Below are positions 32,583 to 43,805 of a stretch of DNA of 64,000 nt, piece after piece (positions within the stretch are counted from its first letter, which is position 1; the number at the start of each line of letters is the position of its first letter). The stretch lies in assembly GCA_024760905.1 (NCBI GenBank), contig CM045751.1, positions 5,806,001 to 5,870,000 of the forward strand, read 5' to 3'. The notes beneath the pieces were generated by a model that ran no database searches, was not told where the DNA came from, and worked only from the letters and a program-made list of their open reading frames with translations. The position numbers were made by a program, and so were the translations under genes. This DNA comes from Plotosus lineatus. Its lineage: Eukaryota; Chordata; Actinopteri; Siluriformes; Plotosidae.

Positions 32583-33276
32583 CTTTTAAAGATTTTAAAA
32601 ATAATGATTCCCTAAAATTCTCTATATTAAGCATTAATTTAAAAAAAACATGGGTTTGGTCCATCCTGCTCTGTGCTCACTGGTTTTTAACATCTTATTA
32701 TAGGCTTGTAAGTAACAGTAGCTTTTCCGCTTCAGCACCTGATCATAGTCTGTAATGTATACGAGGTCCTGTCGCTCATTCAGAGGGCCGGCAGCTCGTC
32801 TCACGCTATTAGTTTCAGCGTAATCCAAGTCGCAGTATTGTGTAAACGCCATGTTCATGCAGCTACTTACTCATTCATTCTGATCAGATGTCAGGGCTGT
32901 GTGAGATTACTATCAATGGTTTATTTATAATCCGATTTTTCAAGTGTCTTATGTAGGGTCTGTGCAGTCTAATCTATGCAACCATGGGCTTGGGGTGATG
33001 AGGTGGCTCAGACCTGGAACGTGATGATTATTTCCCTTCAGCTAATATGAAACATTAACGTTGATTTATTTCATTACAAAATACTATTGAATTCTGAGAT
33101 AGTTCCAATAAAGTGGGAAACGATTAATCAAGTAAATAATCGCATAATCGCCATATTAAAAGCCTTTGATGTCAATGTTCTAATTTGACTTGTTCGAGCT
33201 GGCGGAGAAAAATTGTTTTAGTATATACTGTATGGGAACAGGAAATAAACAAACTACGACAAAATTCAAATTGTGT

Positions 33277-33280
<4 letters not shown>
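32583..33280. other. non-coding stretch with a weak minus-strand ORF
   Basis: The minus ORF 32634-32858 begins MNMAFTQYCDLDYAETNSVR and continues RAAGPLNERQDLVYITDYDQ, with a good start context and CAG/GTGCTG as a possible donor. I do not recognise it, and an ORF of 74 codons is common by chance. The rest is AT-rich and unassigned. Confidence 0.25.

Positions 33281-33322
<42 letters not shown>
33281..33322. repeat. (GT)21 microsatellite
   Basis: Pure dinucleotide run. Confidence 0.95.
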
Positions 33323-33323
<1 letters not shown>

Positions 33324-33388
33324 GCCCTTCTTCCCAGTTCACCGCATGTAAACCTTATGTTACTTCAAGCACCACTGCGAAAGGTAAG

Positions 33389-33577
33389 GTCTGTCTTTTG
33401 TAAATAATGACCGCAGCACCATGTCAACAATGGAGGCAGTGTCATGCGTGAGTAGCATTTGAACGTCTTGTACTACGGAGAGCGTGCTAAACTCAAAATT
33501 TGACTTCCAAAATATTTTTTTAATAAAATTTTTTTGCAGTCAGTTCTAACGTAAAAACGTAAAGCGAGGACCGTCTG
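33389..33577. mobile_element. MITE-P right-end fragment
   Basis: GTCTGTCTTTTGTAAATAAT and AACTCAAAATTTGACTT match the other copies, and the end GCGAGGACCGTCTG is followed by TA. The left half is missing. Confidence 0.7.
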
Positions 33578-34956
33578 TACCTCATTTTTTTTTATTTTCT
33601 TAATAACATAAATTTAAAAGTTTTTTATGTTTCTGAGAACAATCAGAAATGACTTTTGATGGAAAACCTAAAGCAACACTATCAGCTTTATCGAGTTCTG
33701 GAGACTTGCTGTCGATCATATCGACAACTACACCCGAGTTCACGAATATAAACTTGTGATTTGTCCTGCGTGTGAACTGCTGTTAAACCTTCCACGATAA
33801 AATAAATAATAATCCTCACATTTTTTCACCTATCAGATTCAAGAAATCAGCAAAACACAATCTGAGGTAAGGGATATTTAATGCCTGTATTTGTACTGTA
33901 TGTTTATATTCTGAACCGGGCAATATTTCTTGAGGTGAATGTGTTATGACTTGGAGATTATATTTGATTAAATTTTCACAATGCCGAACATTTACCCTCC
34001 AGTCTCCAAAGCTTTTAGCTTGGGAAATCTGTGTAAATATTATTTTTATCTGAACTATTGATTCAACCATGATTTACATCCTTGAATGATTCTGAATGCA
34101 GATGCGTCCCACAATTAGTCCCTTCTCACAATTGGGATTTCGCAATAGATGCTTGATGTGCTCTCAGTGCACACAGCTTTACGGTGTTAATTATCATCAT
34201 CCGTACGAGCTGTCAGTTGTGTACAAGCTGCAAAAATACTGAACATGCAACACAATGCTCCGAAACACAAGGCACTTCCAACAGGATGTCATCATGGCTG
34301 GATTATCAGGCCGCACTGACTTCAGGGTAGAAGGATGTGAGCTTTAAAAAGAGGCTGCTGACAGAGACGGAGGCACTGAGTTCAACACGTAATTGCAATC
34401 AGCACTATCTCACTCCTCCGCTGCTGACCGCTCTAATTGTGTTGTGTTGGACGTGGCGCCTTTCGGCCATCCGACAACCAGGAGGGGGGGAAAAAAACAA
34501 AACCAGGCACAATACAGCAATACATGAAGCCATGGGGATTTCACTGAGCATCCTTTCCCACTGTTAAATATTCAACAGGTGGTGTGAGCATATGTTTTGA
34601 GCCCGGATCACATGTGTGGGACAAACTGGAAGCTAATCACCTGAGCTGTAACCACAATCTCAATAAACACAGACACCGCAATTAAGCGCTCACAAAGGCG
34701 GAGTGAACACAATCAATTTATTATGCAGTATTTTTGGCTCGATTTTTATTTATTTATTTTTATTTTTTTCCCCCTCCTTCTATTATTAACACTATTCAAA
34801 TCATGAATGTTCACCTTCGGCATTAAGAGTCAGAGTTAACGCCTATGTTTGGCTTTTATTTTGAAAATATTTGGAGGATCTGAACTTTGAAGAAATATTT
34901 TTTGTTAACTTAAATTCTTATTTTAAATATTCCAATAATCACTAAGTACAAATGTT
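33578..34956. other. non-coding stretch, mostly unique
   Basis: No recognised repeat. The part 34230-34700 is GC-balanced and could be conserved non-coding DNA. A T-rich run lies at 34741-34772. Confidence 0.45.
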
Positions 34957-35225
34957 GGGGCAGTGGTGGTCTCGTGGTATAGGGCGCTGGATCGCTGATC
35001 CAAAGGGTGGGGGTGTGAGTCCCACTCTCCACGGGTTGTCACTGTCCCCACCACTGCAGCTATTCTGACTTTCGACGAGAGTAGTTGCATAGCCGTCAGC
35101 ATATTTTTGCCCTGTGATGGCCTGGCGAGCTGTATAGGGTGTACTCTGCCCTCGTCCGGAGTCGGCTGGGATGGACACCAGCCTCCCCATGACCCTAATG
35201 AGGATTAAGTGGTTCAGAAAATGAA
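34957..35225 (+). mobile_element. SINE-AB composite with shortened middle
   Basis: Head GGGGCAGTGGTGGTCTCGTG, middle cut from CACTGCAGCTATT directly to CTGACTTTCGACGAGAGTAG, then the SINE-B tail GATGGCCTGGCGAGCTGTAT and AATGAGGATTAAGTGGTTCA. Confidence 0.83.
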
Positions 35226-35239
35226 TGAATGATATACGT

Positions 35240-35418
35240 GGCTGTGACGACTTAGTATTGCTTATAATAAGGTTGGGAGTTCAAGCCCTAGTACCACCAA
35301 GATTACATAATTGGGCCCTTGAACAAGGCCCTTCACCCTCCACTACTCAGTTGTATATTACATTTTTTTTTTTTTTTAATGTAAGTAATTGTGCGAGTGT
35401 CTGCCAAATGCCTTAAAT
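35240..35418 (+). mobile_element. SINE-C copy
   Basis: Has GGTTGGGAGTTCAAGCCCTA, TTGGGCCCTTGAACAAGGCC, and the L2-like tail AATGTAAGTAATTGTGCGAG then TGTCTGCCAAATGCC. Confidence 0.75.
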
Positions 35419-36827
35419 TTAAACAATTTTTAAAATCTTGAGCAATATGCTGCTTCTTTGCAGTTAGTAAGATGTTTCATGTCACAGGCGATAAAAATAT
35501 AAAGTGGATCTCCGAGAAAAAGCGTTGATCCTTGTTTTTCTTGTCGCCGTATTAAAGTTACTAAGTTCGAGCTTTTATTCAAGGCTCTGGTTACAAGTGC
35601 TTCTGAAATGCAGGACGCTTTCAAACTTTCAAAGCCCGAAGCCGCACTATTGTTGAGTCGGACCGTGAAATAGATGTTTTCCAGTATTGAAGCTGTAGAT
35701 AATTAATCATGGTTTACATGTCAGACGAAAGAATGAAGCGTCCCTGAATGTGTAAATAGATTCAGCCTCCGTCTCTTAGCGATTTCTACCGCCTCGCATT
35801 AACACGCCAATTTCATTAGAGCCTCAAAACGGACCACAAAATGCAATTAACCTCAATTTCACAAATCTCATGACATGTCTCTGCTGACAAGATTTATGTC
35901 CAATCCCTTTGCACATGCACGTTTTGTCTTACACATTCACAAGCGCCCCCAAAGCCCTCAACCCCCTGCAAAAAAAATCCCCAAAAACAAATATAAAAAA
36001 ACAATGGCTGCTCTATTTCAGATGTTTGTAGCGAATTTCATGATGGTGGTCCGTCCCATCTAAATAAAACTCATTTCATTTCAAGCCCCGTTTTAATCCA
36101 GGAAGCAAGAACAATTTAAATGAGCTAATCTGCCAACGACGGCAGCCGATCACGATCCCCGCGTTTCGTTTGTGAACTTTCCTCACAGACTTTGACCTTT
36201 ACACAAATGCAAACTGTACCAAGAATTAAAGACGGAGCCAAATCAGCTGATCCAAAGAGACGCTGCAACCTCGAGGTCTTTCCCACACCCCCTTCCTTCC
36301 CTGAAGGAATGTGCCGAACTCGAAGTTCTGTAATGGGCGAGTGAGGCCACTTTAATAAAAGCCCAAGTCCAAAATGAAGCATTTTGCATAATCATGAGCC
36401 ACACGGACGACTTAGGCTCATTGTGCAGCAAAAAATGAACCATCCTCCCTCATTGGGGGAGTGGGCCGGCGGTTTTTTGTGCTCCTGAATGCTGGCCATG
36501 TAGTCGATGAACTCGGATAATGGAGCTTTTCTTCATTAAACGTGACTGGATTACACACTTCTGCCTTGCCTTGTCAGCAGCCATTTAGAGATTTCGGTTT
36601 ATATGGCAGATTTAAATATGGAAATGGCAAACAGCTCACCAAAAGCCCTAGTGTGATGCTAATTTGTAATGAATAATTCAGATTTCATTATAATAATAAT
36701 AATAAATTGCAGGCTTGTGAAGTCAGTTCTGTGGTGGGAGTGTTGTCCGAATTACCCTGATGTCACATTGTAAAAGTGAATTGGATATTTGTAATGACAT
36801 CTGATTTCAACAATTTCCCCTCCTGAT

Positions 36828-36829
<2 letters not shown>
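35419..36829. other. 1.4-kb repeat-free island, candidate regulatory DNA
   Basis: The longest stretch without any recognised repeat or microsatellite in the central part. It contains E-box CAGCTG (36246-36251), ATTTTGCATAATCATG (octamer-like) near 36381-36396, and TTTGACCTTT near 36189. Such motifs occur by chance. Regulatory function is inference from the absence of transposons and the gene-poor setting. Confidence 0.35.

Positions 36830-36858
<29 letters not shown>
36830..36858. repeat. T29 homopolymer
   Basis: Uninterrupted T run next to a SINE-B fragment. Confidence 0.9.
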
Positions 36859-36861
<3 letters not shown>

Positions 36862-36896
36862 CGAGCAATTCAGACTCTTGATCTTTCAATTATTCA

Positions 36897-36998
36897 TTTT
36901 CTGTAATGGCTTAATCCTAATTAGGGTTGCAGGGTGGCTGGCACCCATCCCAGCCGACTCCAGGCGAGGGCAGAGTACACCCTGGATAGCTCTGGATG
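36897..36998 (-). mobile_element. SINE-B 3' fragment
   Basis: TTTTCTGTAATGGCTTAATC, CTAATTAGGGTTGCAGGGTG, and CAGAGTACACCCTGGATAGC. The rest is replaced by the microsatellite. Confidence 0.82.
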
Positions 36999-37000
36999 GA

Positions 37001-37013
37001 TGTGTGTGTGTTC

Positions 37014-37090
<77 letters not shown>

Positions 37091-37131
37091 ACACACACAC
37101 ATATATGTGATATATATGTGTGTGTGTATAA

Positions 37132-37171
<40 letters not shown>

Positions 37172-37176
37172 CACAC

Positions 37177-37233
<57 letters not shown>

Positions 37234-37254
37234 TATATATGCGTGTGTGTGTGT
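37001..37254. repeat. 254-bp compound TG/TA/CA microsatellite
   Basis: Alternating purine-pyrimidine blocks of TG, TA (two runs of about 25 and 20 units) and CA. Nearly all of it is self-complementary. It yields long low-complexity ORFs on both strands, which are not genes. Confidence 0.95.
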
Positions 37255-37950
37255 GTCCACCTTGCAGATTCATAACATCAGGGCAATAAAGCAATAAATG
37301 ATGCATTATACACACTTGCTCACGTATTACATACGAAATCTGCACCAAAGTAAGATATTAGCTTCCCTTCTGATGATGACTCATGATGGGTAGTCAAAAC
37401 AAACGTGATATTTCATTATTCCCCAATCTACCAAAGCCTAATTAGAGGTTTCTGGCATGCCTGGGTCTTTTGAAACATTGGCCACAGCGTGTACCTATGG
37501 GACCTGGGTAGTTGTTTGTCTCTCACCGCTTTCTTGCTTTATAAATAGGCATAAACAATGGCTCCAAAAAAGCATTGTCTGCCCAGTCGACCACAAAACT
37601 GTCACAAGCTGCAAGACTGGAATGACAATGGTGTGCGGCTAAGACAGAAATGTCTGCCGTGTGAAAAAAAAAAAAAAAAAAAAGTGTATTCAGCAGAAAA
37701 TATGCCGCTCAAGATTTTTTTTTTTTTCTTTTTTTTTTAACATTTTGTGCATTGCATAACTATTCTGTAGAACATGAACTGCACATCTTGCGCATGTTGC
37801 TTTCAGGGTCAGGAGAAGGATGTATTGTTTATTATGTTAGAAATACTGAACAAAACGCCGGAAGCATGCTGTTAGAGGAAAAGAGTTAACGATTTGTTGG
37901 TGTGGTACAGGCCAAAGAAAGTCGATTATTTTCCAGTAACGGCACATTAA
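37255..37950. other. non-coding stretch
   Basis: Has an A22 run near 37663-37684 and T runs near 37716-37738. No gene recognised. Confidence 0.5.
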
Positions 37951-38637
37951 GCTAGTATCTCATGGTGCAACGAATGCGAATGGAGCACAGTGAAGTTCCG
38001 GTTTCGGTAGGGTTAGTAAAAGGTTGCAAAACTGTTTGGAAACAGTGTTTAGGGTCGCAAATATTTTATCATGTTTTTAAAAAGTTCCAGTTTTTTTTTT
38101 TTTCCCGCAAAAACTTTCCGAAATAGTTATGTTGGTTTTGGTTCGCCAAGTAGTGAACACAGTGCTGGTGAATACACAAGCAGCTTGAATATGAACAAGC
38201 AAAAATCGGGAAGAGTAGTGGCTACGTGAGGTAAAGCTGAGACATGTAGAAATTTTGGAAAGTGGTGTTTTTGCAGGGTTTGACTACACTTTTTATACAG
38301 TTAGGTCCATCAGCACAGGTAAGTCGAAAGATTCACCTGACATTCGTCTGGTAATTTTACCAGGAGTTGTAAAATGGTCCCAATCGTTCCCAAACAGTGG
38401 TAAACGAGTGGCAAATAGGTGCTAATCATCACAAACACTGTCGCTAACAGTTTAAAGTTTTCCGACTACTTTTACAAACAATTTTGCAACCAATTGCTGG
38501 ACTCTTGCTCATTGTTATTAAACTAATGACATTGATGATGAAGGTAAACCTTGTTTTTCAACCACATTTGCCCGAAAAGTTGGCAAATCCAAACATTGCT
38601 ACATTCATTAGCATTCAATGCTCGATGAGATATGAGC
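37951..38637. mobile_element. possible MITE with 40-bp imperfect inverted ends
   Basis: The left segment from about 37945 (AAGCTAGTATCTCATGGTGC then AACGAATGCGAATGG) and the reverse complement of 38605-38642 (TTAGCTCATATCTCATCGAG then CATTGAATGCTAATG) match at about 30 of 40 aligned positions. The target duplication and family are not clear. Boundaries are approximate. Confidence 0.4.
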
Positions 38638-39340
38638 TAATTGACTGTCCAACAGTCTTTCGCAAACATTTTCACAAACATTTGCACAAATGTTGCTAGA
38701 TGTCATTAATCTCAATACATAATTTTCTTTTTATTTTACTTAATATTAAGTTTTAAAACAACAACAGCAATCAACAAAAATAAATTGTATCTTGTTATGT
38801 TTGAAGCCCCTTCCCTGTGCTGGGAAAATTACTTTAATTAAAATTTATCAGGTGGCATTAGATCAGAAAATGTTCAGCATAATAATGCAGTTCAGCAGTA
38901 GTTTCGCTCGCAAGCATTCCAATCAATTAGCTGGTCCGCGCTTGCATTCGTTATGAGTTGGGCTATTTGGAAAACATGAAAATAGACCAATATGCCACTG
39001 ATAGACTTTACAGTGTGTTACGTTCATCCTCCAATATCATGAATCGCGTTCAACAATAATCATCGCACGGATTATCATCATTCAAGACTTTTGGCAAGTG
39101 TGATTCCAAACTTTTCACCGCCAGCCATCGCTCTGTCTCCAAGTTTACCATACAGCAGCTGCTTGGTGACTATACTTATTTTGTGACCCATGTGCTATTT
39201 GTATTTTATTTATCTCGAAACTGTAATCTATGACTTTGTTTAAATTATTAAATTGTATTTATTGTATATCATTGTTTGTCTTCTTTTGCTGGTTTCACAG
39301 GGACTTTTCCTATTCCATCCATACTGTGTATCTAAATCTA
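38638..39340. other. non-coding stretch
   Basis: AT-rich, no recognised gene. 38930-38960 (CGCTTGCATTCGTTATGAG) weakly recalls the end of the preceding candidate element. Confidence 0.45.
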
Positions 39341-39430
39341 GGGGCAGTGGTGGCCTGGTGGTAAAGGTGCTGGATCGCTGATCCTAGGGTTGGGGGTTCG
39401 AGTCCCACTCTCCACAAGGTTGTCACTGCC

Positions 39431-39461
<31 letters not shown>

Positions 39462-39605
39462 ACACACACACACTCCCAGTGCAGCTAACTGGGTTATCAA
39501 AGGCTGGCCATGTCTCTCACCGTCTATGGTGAGAGGTTCATGTAAAACAACCACTGCTGTCTTTCGTCAAGAGTAGCTGCATAGCCGTCAGCGTATTTTT
39601 GCCCT
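39341..39605 (+). mobile_element. SINE-AB head and middle, with C and CA run inside
   Basis: Head GGCAGTGGTGGCCTGGTGGT with the B box GGTTCGAGTCC. The usual C stretch has expanded to about C19 plus (CA)13 at 39429-39472. The middle ends at TTTTTGCCCTGTGATG, where the sequence jumps into an inverted SINE-B. Confidence 0.85.
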
Positions 39606-39720
39606 GTGATGAAACCAGAGTATCCGGAGGCAACCCACACAAGCACAGGGAGAACATGCGAACTCCACGCGGAATCACCCGATCTGGGAATCGAACCCAG
39701 GGCCTTCTTAGCTGTGTGAC
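39606..39720 (-). mobile_element. SINE-B 5' fragment fused to the preceding SINE
   Basis: AAACCAGAGTATCCGGAGGC, AGAACATGCGAACTCCACGC, and the inverted B box GGAATCGAACCCAGG. The join loses the tails of both elements. Confidence 0.82.
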
Positions 39721-41499
39721 ATGAAATGCTAGTACAGAAATAACAAGTGTTAAAGAGAACTTTCACTGAATGTACTGTCAGGGGTGTTCTTAGGAAAACT
39801 TAATGCACACCTTCTGACCAATCAGATTCAAGAACTCGGTAATGAGGCAGTACTAAAGAAGTAATATTTAACAAAGTAATTGATAGGTCTCTGGCCAATC
39901 TTTAGAGCTGCACAGACATTACACACCTCGGAACACATATATTTAACCCATGTTTTTACTCTGAGTACCGTGCATTGCTTTTCGTTTTATATTCGAGGTG
40001 TTTTGGTCAGAGGTGCTCCTGGTATTACTCAATGTTTCTCCAGCTCTAAGTGCTGACACAGGGCGGTCCACATGCTGTTTGCTGTTGCTACTCAAGAGAC
40101 CATTTGGTCCATAAGAAAGCGTGTCTCAGAGACTTTATTTAGCTCTGAAAAGAATGTCTGCCTCCCTCCTGTGTGATATCGTAGCCCTTCTCACTACTTG
40201 GTATTCCTGAGGTAAGTATAACGTTTTCGAGGGTGTGAAAGGACAAAGGGGATTTGAGCCAAATACAGCGCCTCTAAGGAACAAAATGGATCTGAGAGAG
40301 CCTCCAAAAAAAGTGGAATATAAACAAGTAAAACAGCTGAAAAAATGATGTCATGTGAACGTAACAAAGTGAAGAGTACATTACAAAAGCAAATGATTCC
40401 AAACAAACGCTAAACAATCCATGTTTTTGTTTCAGCTTCTCAGGGCATTAGGTCAGTTTTCACTGCCCGGCTGTTGAAAGTGGATGGACGACGGCTGCCT
40501 TTCTCCCAGGCTCGGTGCGGCCACGTCTCATTACAGAGCTATGTGTAACACAAACAAAGTGGCGCTCCCAGGGTGTTTATCTCATAGTACAGAGCGCAGT
40601 GTGCCCGCACATCAAAGACTGTGGGAACAGACGGGCACTCGGCGCAACAGCTGCCCTGGGATCCTGTCCACACCCTTCCTGTTTGCTGCAGTGTTCTACC
40701 TTGGGGCTATTATTTTCTCCACCAACACCACCACGGTGGCTCCCTCCTCCTCTTCCTCCTACTCCTCCTTCTCCTTTGTACACCAGCATCAGCAACATCA
40801 CTGTGGCCGCAGAAGGTCGACCCACACTCCCACCGTGCACCTTTTTCTCCTGAGACACTGCCATCGCTTCTCTCCCAAGGTCAAGGTGATGATAAATGAA
40901 CCTTTAACGAGCCACTGAAGATCATTTAGAAGATCCTAATGAGAGTGCAAATAATAAAGGTGGAGAAATGTTGACGCCTAAGTGAAAAAGCATGCAAAAA
41001 AAAAAAAAAAGACTAAAATATGACTATTTGGAAAAGATGACATTCCTGGAAAACATGCAGAAAAGAAGAAGAAGAACAGCTCCATCTCAGCTGACAGAAG
41101 ATAAGATTAAAATCATTTACACATTGTCACAACAACAAAAAAAGCCACGCGATTTAAGATGCTAATGGAAAATTCATGTTTCTGGGTTTAAAAAAAAAAA
41201 CACTAAAACACTGCCCGGCTAAAAGTTGTCACACACATGTAATATTTTCATAGAGTGCTGATCTTCGGACCAGTAACCCGTCACCTTAACCAGTAAGAAC
41301 CAAAAATTAAGATGTGGCAAAAATATATCTCAAATTTAACAAATTTATTCACCGACCGATTCAAGAATGTTTTATTTACTCAAAAAGTATATTTGGTGCA
41401 TTAAGACTCGTTTTGTCCTGATGGGTCACATATCTTGGTTCATGTATGCAAAAAAAATGTTTAAATAAATTGTCAAAATCTTATTTAGTATAAATATAC
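39721..41499. other. non-coding stretch, partly GC-balanced
   Basis: 40430-40920 is GC-richer and contains a CTCCTCCTC tract. ORFs on both strands there (for example 40484-40918) change character at the tract and are not recognised. A runs lie at 40996-41010 and 41190-41200. Confidence 0.45.
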
Positions 41500-41762
41500 T
41501 ATAATATGTGTATATAATATCAATAAATACATATTCAACGCTATAAATGCTTATAATAACAATTAAACATTCAAAAATAATGCATAAGATGTAAATAAAA
41601 TATAAATACACACACATATAGACGTGCGCGCACACACATAGATGCACACCACATAAAAATGCAAGTCGTTTTGTTTGGGGGTTTTGGGTTGGTTTTTTGT
41701 TTGGGGTTTTTTTTTTTGTATAATTGGCCTTGTTTTGCGGCATTTTCTTTAACTTCTTACCG
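41500..41762. mobile_element. MITE-G internal fragment, inverted
   Basis: Reverse complement of the MITE-G interior: TATCAATAAATACATATTCA, TTAAACATTCAAAAATAATG, and AATTGGCCTTGTTTTGCGGC. Both ends are missing. Confidence 0.75.
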
Positions 41763-41787
41763 TATTCTTCCATAATGTTCCTTTGGA

Positions 41788-41970
41788 ACAGCCAAGTCAC
41801 CTACTGTGCAGGTTTTTGGACTGTGGGAGGAAACCGGAGTACCCGGAGGAAACCCACACAAGCACGGGGAGAACATGCAAACTCCACACAGAAACACCCA
41901 GGCTGGGAATTGAACCCAGGACCTTCTCACTGTGAGGTGGATGTGCTAACCACTTTGCCACCGGGCAGTC
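41788..41970 (-). mobile_element. SINE-B 5' half
   Basis: Well preserved: GGACTGTGGGAGGAAACCGG, AGAACATGCAAACTCCACAC, inverted B box GGAATTGAACCCAGG, ending CCACTTTGCCACCGGGCAG. Confidence 0.87.
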
Positions 41971-42002
41971 TGCAATTATAGTATTTACTGTAAACAAAAC
42001 CA

Positions 42003-42105
42003 GGCATCCGACGTAAAAAACTTTGCCAAATCAAATGTGCAAATCAGATGATTCGCTGTGGCGACTCCTGAAAAATGGAAAAACCCAAAAGGAAAAGATG
42101 AAGAC
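42003..42105 (+). mobile_element. SINE-A tail only
   Basis: GGCATCCGACGTAAAAAACT, GATGATTCGCTGTGGCGACT and AACCCAAAAGGAAAAGA. A 5'-truncated copy of either SINE-A or its partner LINE. Confidence 0.78.
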
Positions 42106-42118
42106 TGTAAAGAAAACC

Positions 42119-42181
42119 AATATATAACCTCATAAGTACAATATATAACCGAATAAGTAAAATATATAACCTAATAAGTAA
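42119..42181. repeat. three tandem copies of a 21-bp unit
   Basis: Unit AATATATAACCTAATAAGTA plus one base, repeated three times with single-base changes. Confidence 0.88.
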
Positions 42182-42989
42182 TCTTGATTCTTTTTCTTTC
42201 ATGTTGTTGCTCTGCCTTAAGCCTCATTTACAGCATGTAATCCTTATGCGATTGTTTCAGAAAACTTAATCAACATAACGTATTTGTGAGAAAATTAAAT
42301 ATTCCCAAATCGGTTGATGAAGAAATTTGTAAAACTTGAACTATATTTTTGTCACATCTTGATTTTTGGAGTAATTTTTTAATCTTTCACTTAATTTTAA
42401 AGCTTATAGTATCCACATTTTATACACGTACGCACCCTGAAACAACTTTGAGTTCATCTCCACCTGGACGGGACTTTTGTCCATGTAAGTTACAATGAGG
42501 GTCAAACAGGAATTTTTATTTTGTGGCGATAGATCAGATATTCGTACATTTAGTCAGTGATATGTTTCCATAAATTTACATGTACGTTTGGTAATTTGAG
42601 GTGCTTCATCAGAAATTTAGACCACACCTTACTGCACCAAGTCTCCTCTAAGTTTCTCATCATCATCATCATCATCATCGTTACGGTGAAGGTGACACTA
42701 AGGGGAAAAAATGTGGATGGTCACTCTTTCTGAAGAGCAGTTGTGCAGGATGTGAGATTGTGATTGTGTGGAAGTCACCACTTCGGTCTATCTTAAAGAG
42801 CCGCACTTCTTCAGACCCCACTTCCTCTCCTTGTGCTGGAGATTTATTTTTAAATGCACAGATTGCCATTTGTATATATTAAGCGGATATTCCTTTCTGT
42901 AGTAGACAGTTTAATGCAGTGAATCCTGGCAGGCACGGCTATATTGTTTTTGGGTTCGTAAATCTCTGAAATAGCTTCTGTTTGTAATT
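42182..42989. other. non-coding stretch
   Basis: Has a CAT repeat at 42660-42679. No gene recognised. Confidence 0.5.
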
Positions 42990-43085
42990 TCTCAGGTGGC
43001 ACAGTGGCAGATCTGACTCACTGCAAGGAGGTCCTGGATTCGGGTCCCGGCAGAATGTTTCGATACTGACTTCATTGCACAAGTT
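42990..43085 (+). mobile_element. SINE-B head fragment
   Basis: GGTGGCACAGTGGCAGATCT and the B-box-like GGATTCGGGTCCC. Cut at 43085 by the MITE-G insertion or its flank. Confidence 0.7.
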
Positions 43086-43571
43086 CAGGGATCCCTCGCT
43101 ACTTCACGCTCCAGTTCATGTGGCTGCAGTGCACTGCAGTTTTTTTAAAAAAAATTAATCGAATTTAAAAAATAAGGAAATTAAGGAAGAATTGGGGGAA
43201 AAGTTAAGAAAAATGCTGCAAAACAAGGCCAATTATGCAAAAAAAAAAAAAAAAACCCAACCCAAACAAACGAAAACAAAAAAAAACAACCCAAAGCCCC
43301 CCAACAAAACTATTTACATTTTTATGTGAGGTGCGCATCTGTGTATGCGCTCGTCTGTATGTGTGTGTATTTATATTTTATTTACATCTTATGCATTATT
43401 TTTGAATGTTTAATTGTTATTATAAGCATTTATAGTGTTGAATATGTATTTATTGATATTATATACACATGTACATATACGTCAGTCAGGGGGTTGATCC
43501 TGCTTCGCGGAATTCAGCGGTTGCGGGGGGGACCATGGTCCCAATTAACTGTGGAAGGCGAGGGATCCCTG
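43086..43571. mobile_element. MITE-G copy 2 (486 bp)
   Basis: Left end CAGGGATCCCTCGCTACTTC and right end AAGGCGAGGGATCCCTG, the latter followed by TA. The interior is as in the other copies, with A-rich tracts and TATTTATTGATATTATATAC. Its minus-strand subterminal part reads GTTAATTGGGACC, like pogo-type elements. Confidence 0.85.
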
Positions 43572-43668
43572 TACAGTATTTCTAAAAGTTTGTCTTACAG
43601 ACCGTGGAAATTGATGAAGAATATTTAAATGTTTTGTACAACCTAATTTTTCTATGGCAAGTTTTCTC

Positions 43669-43799
43669 ATTCGATGTGGTGAAGGAGGACATGAAGGTCG
43701 TTGGTGTAAGAGAAGAAGATGCAAAGGATAGGGTGAGATGGAGGCAGATGATTCGCTGTGGCGACCCCTGAAGGGAAAAGCCGAAAGGAAAAGAAGAAG
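43669..43799 (+). mobile_element. LINE 3' end with last ORF codons, source of the SINE-A tail
   Basis: Plus-strand translation gives SFDVVKEDMKVVGVREEDAK then DRVRWRQMIRCGDP and a stop. This is the kind of C-terminus found in RTE-like fish LINE polyproteins. The bases encoding QMIRCGDP and the following AGGGAAAAGCCGAAAGGAAA are those of the SINE-A tail. It ends in AAGAAGAAGA. A 5'-truncated insertion. Clade assignment is tentative. Confidence 0.75.
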
Positions 43800-43805
43800 A
43801 TTTGT

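Noticed and set aside
36857..37348. Long ORFs rich in Tyr-Ile and Thr-His over the TA/TG block
   Set aside because: Pure microsatellite translation, present on both strands.
40484..40918. 144-codon plus ORF with overlapping ORFs in other frames
   Set aside because: Three frames and both strands are open across a CTCCTC tract, with no splice sites or known domain.
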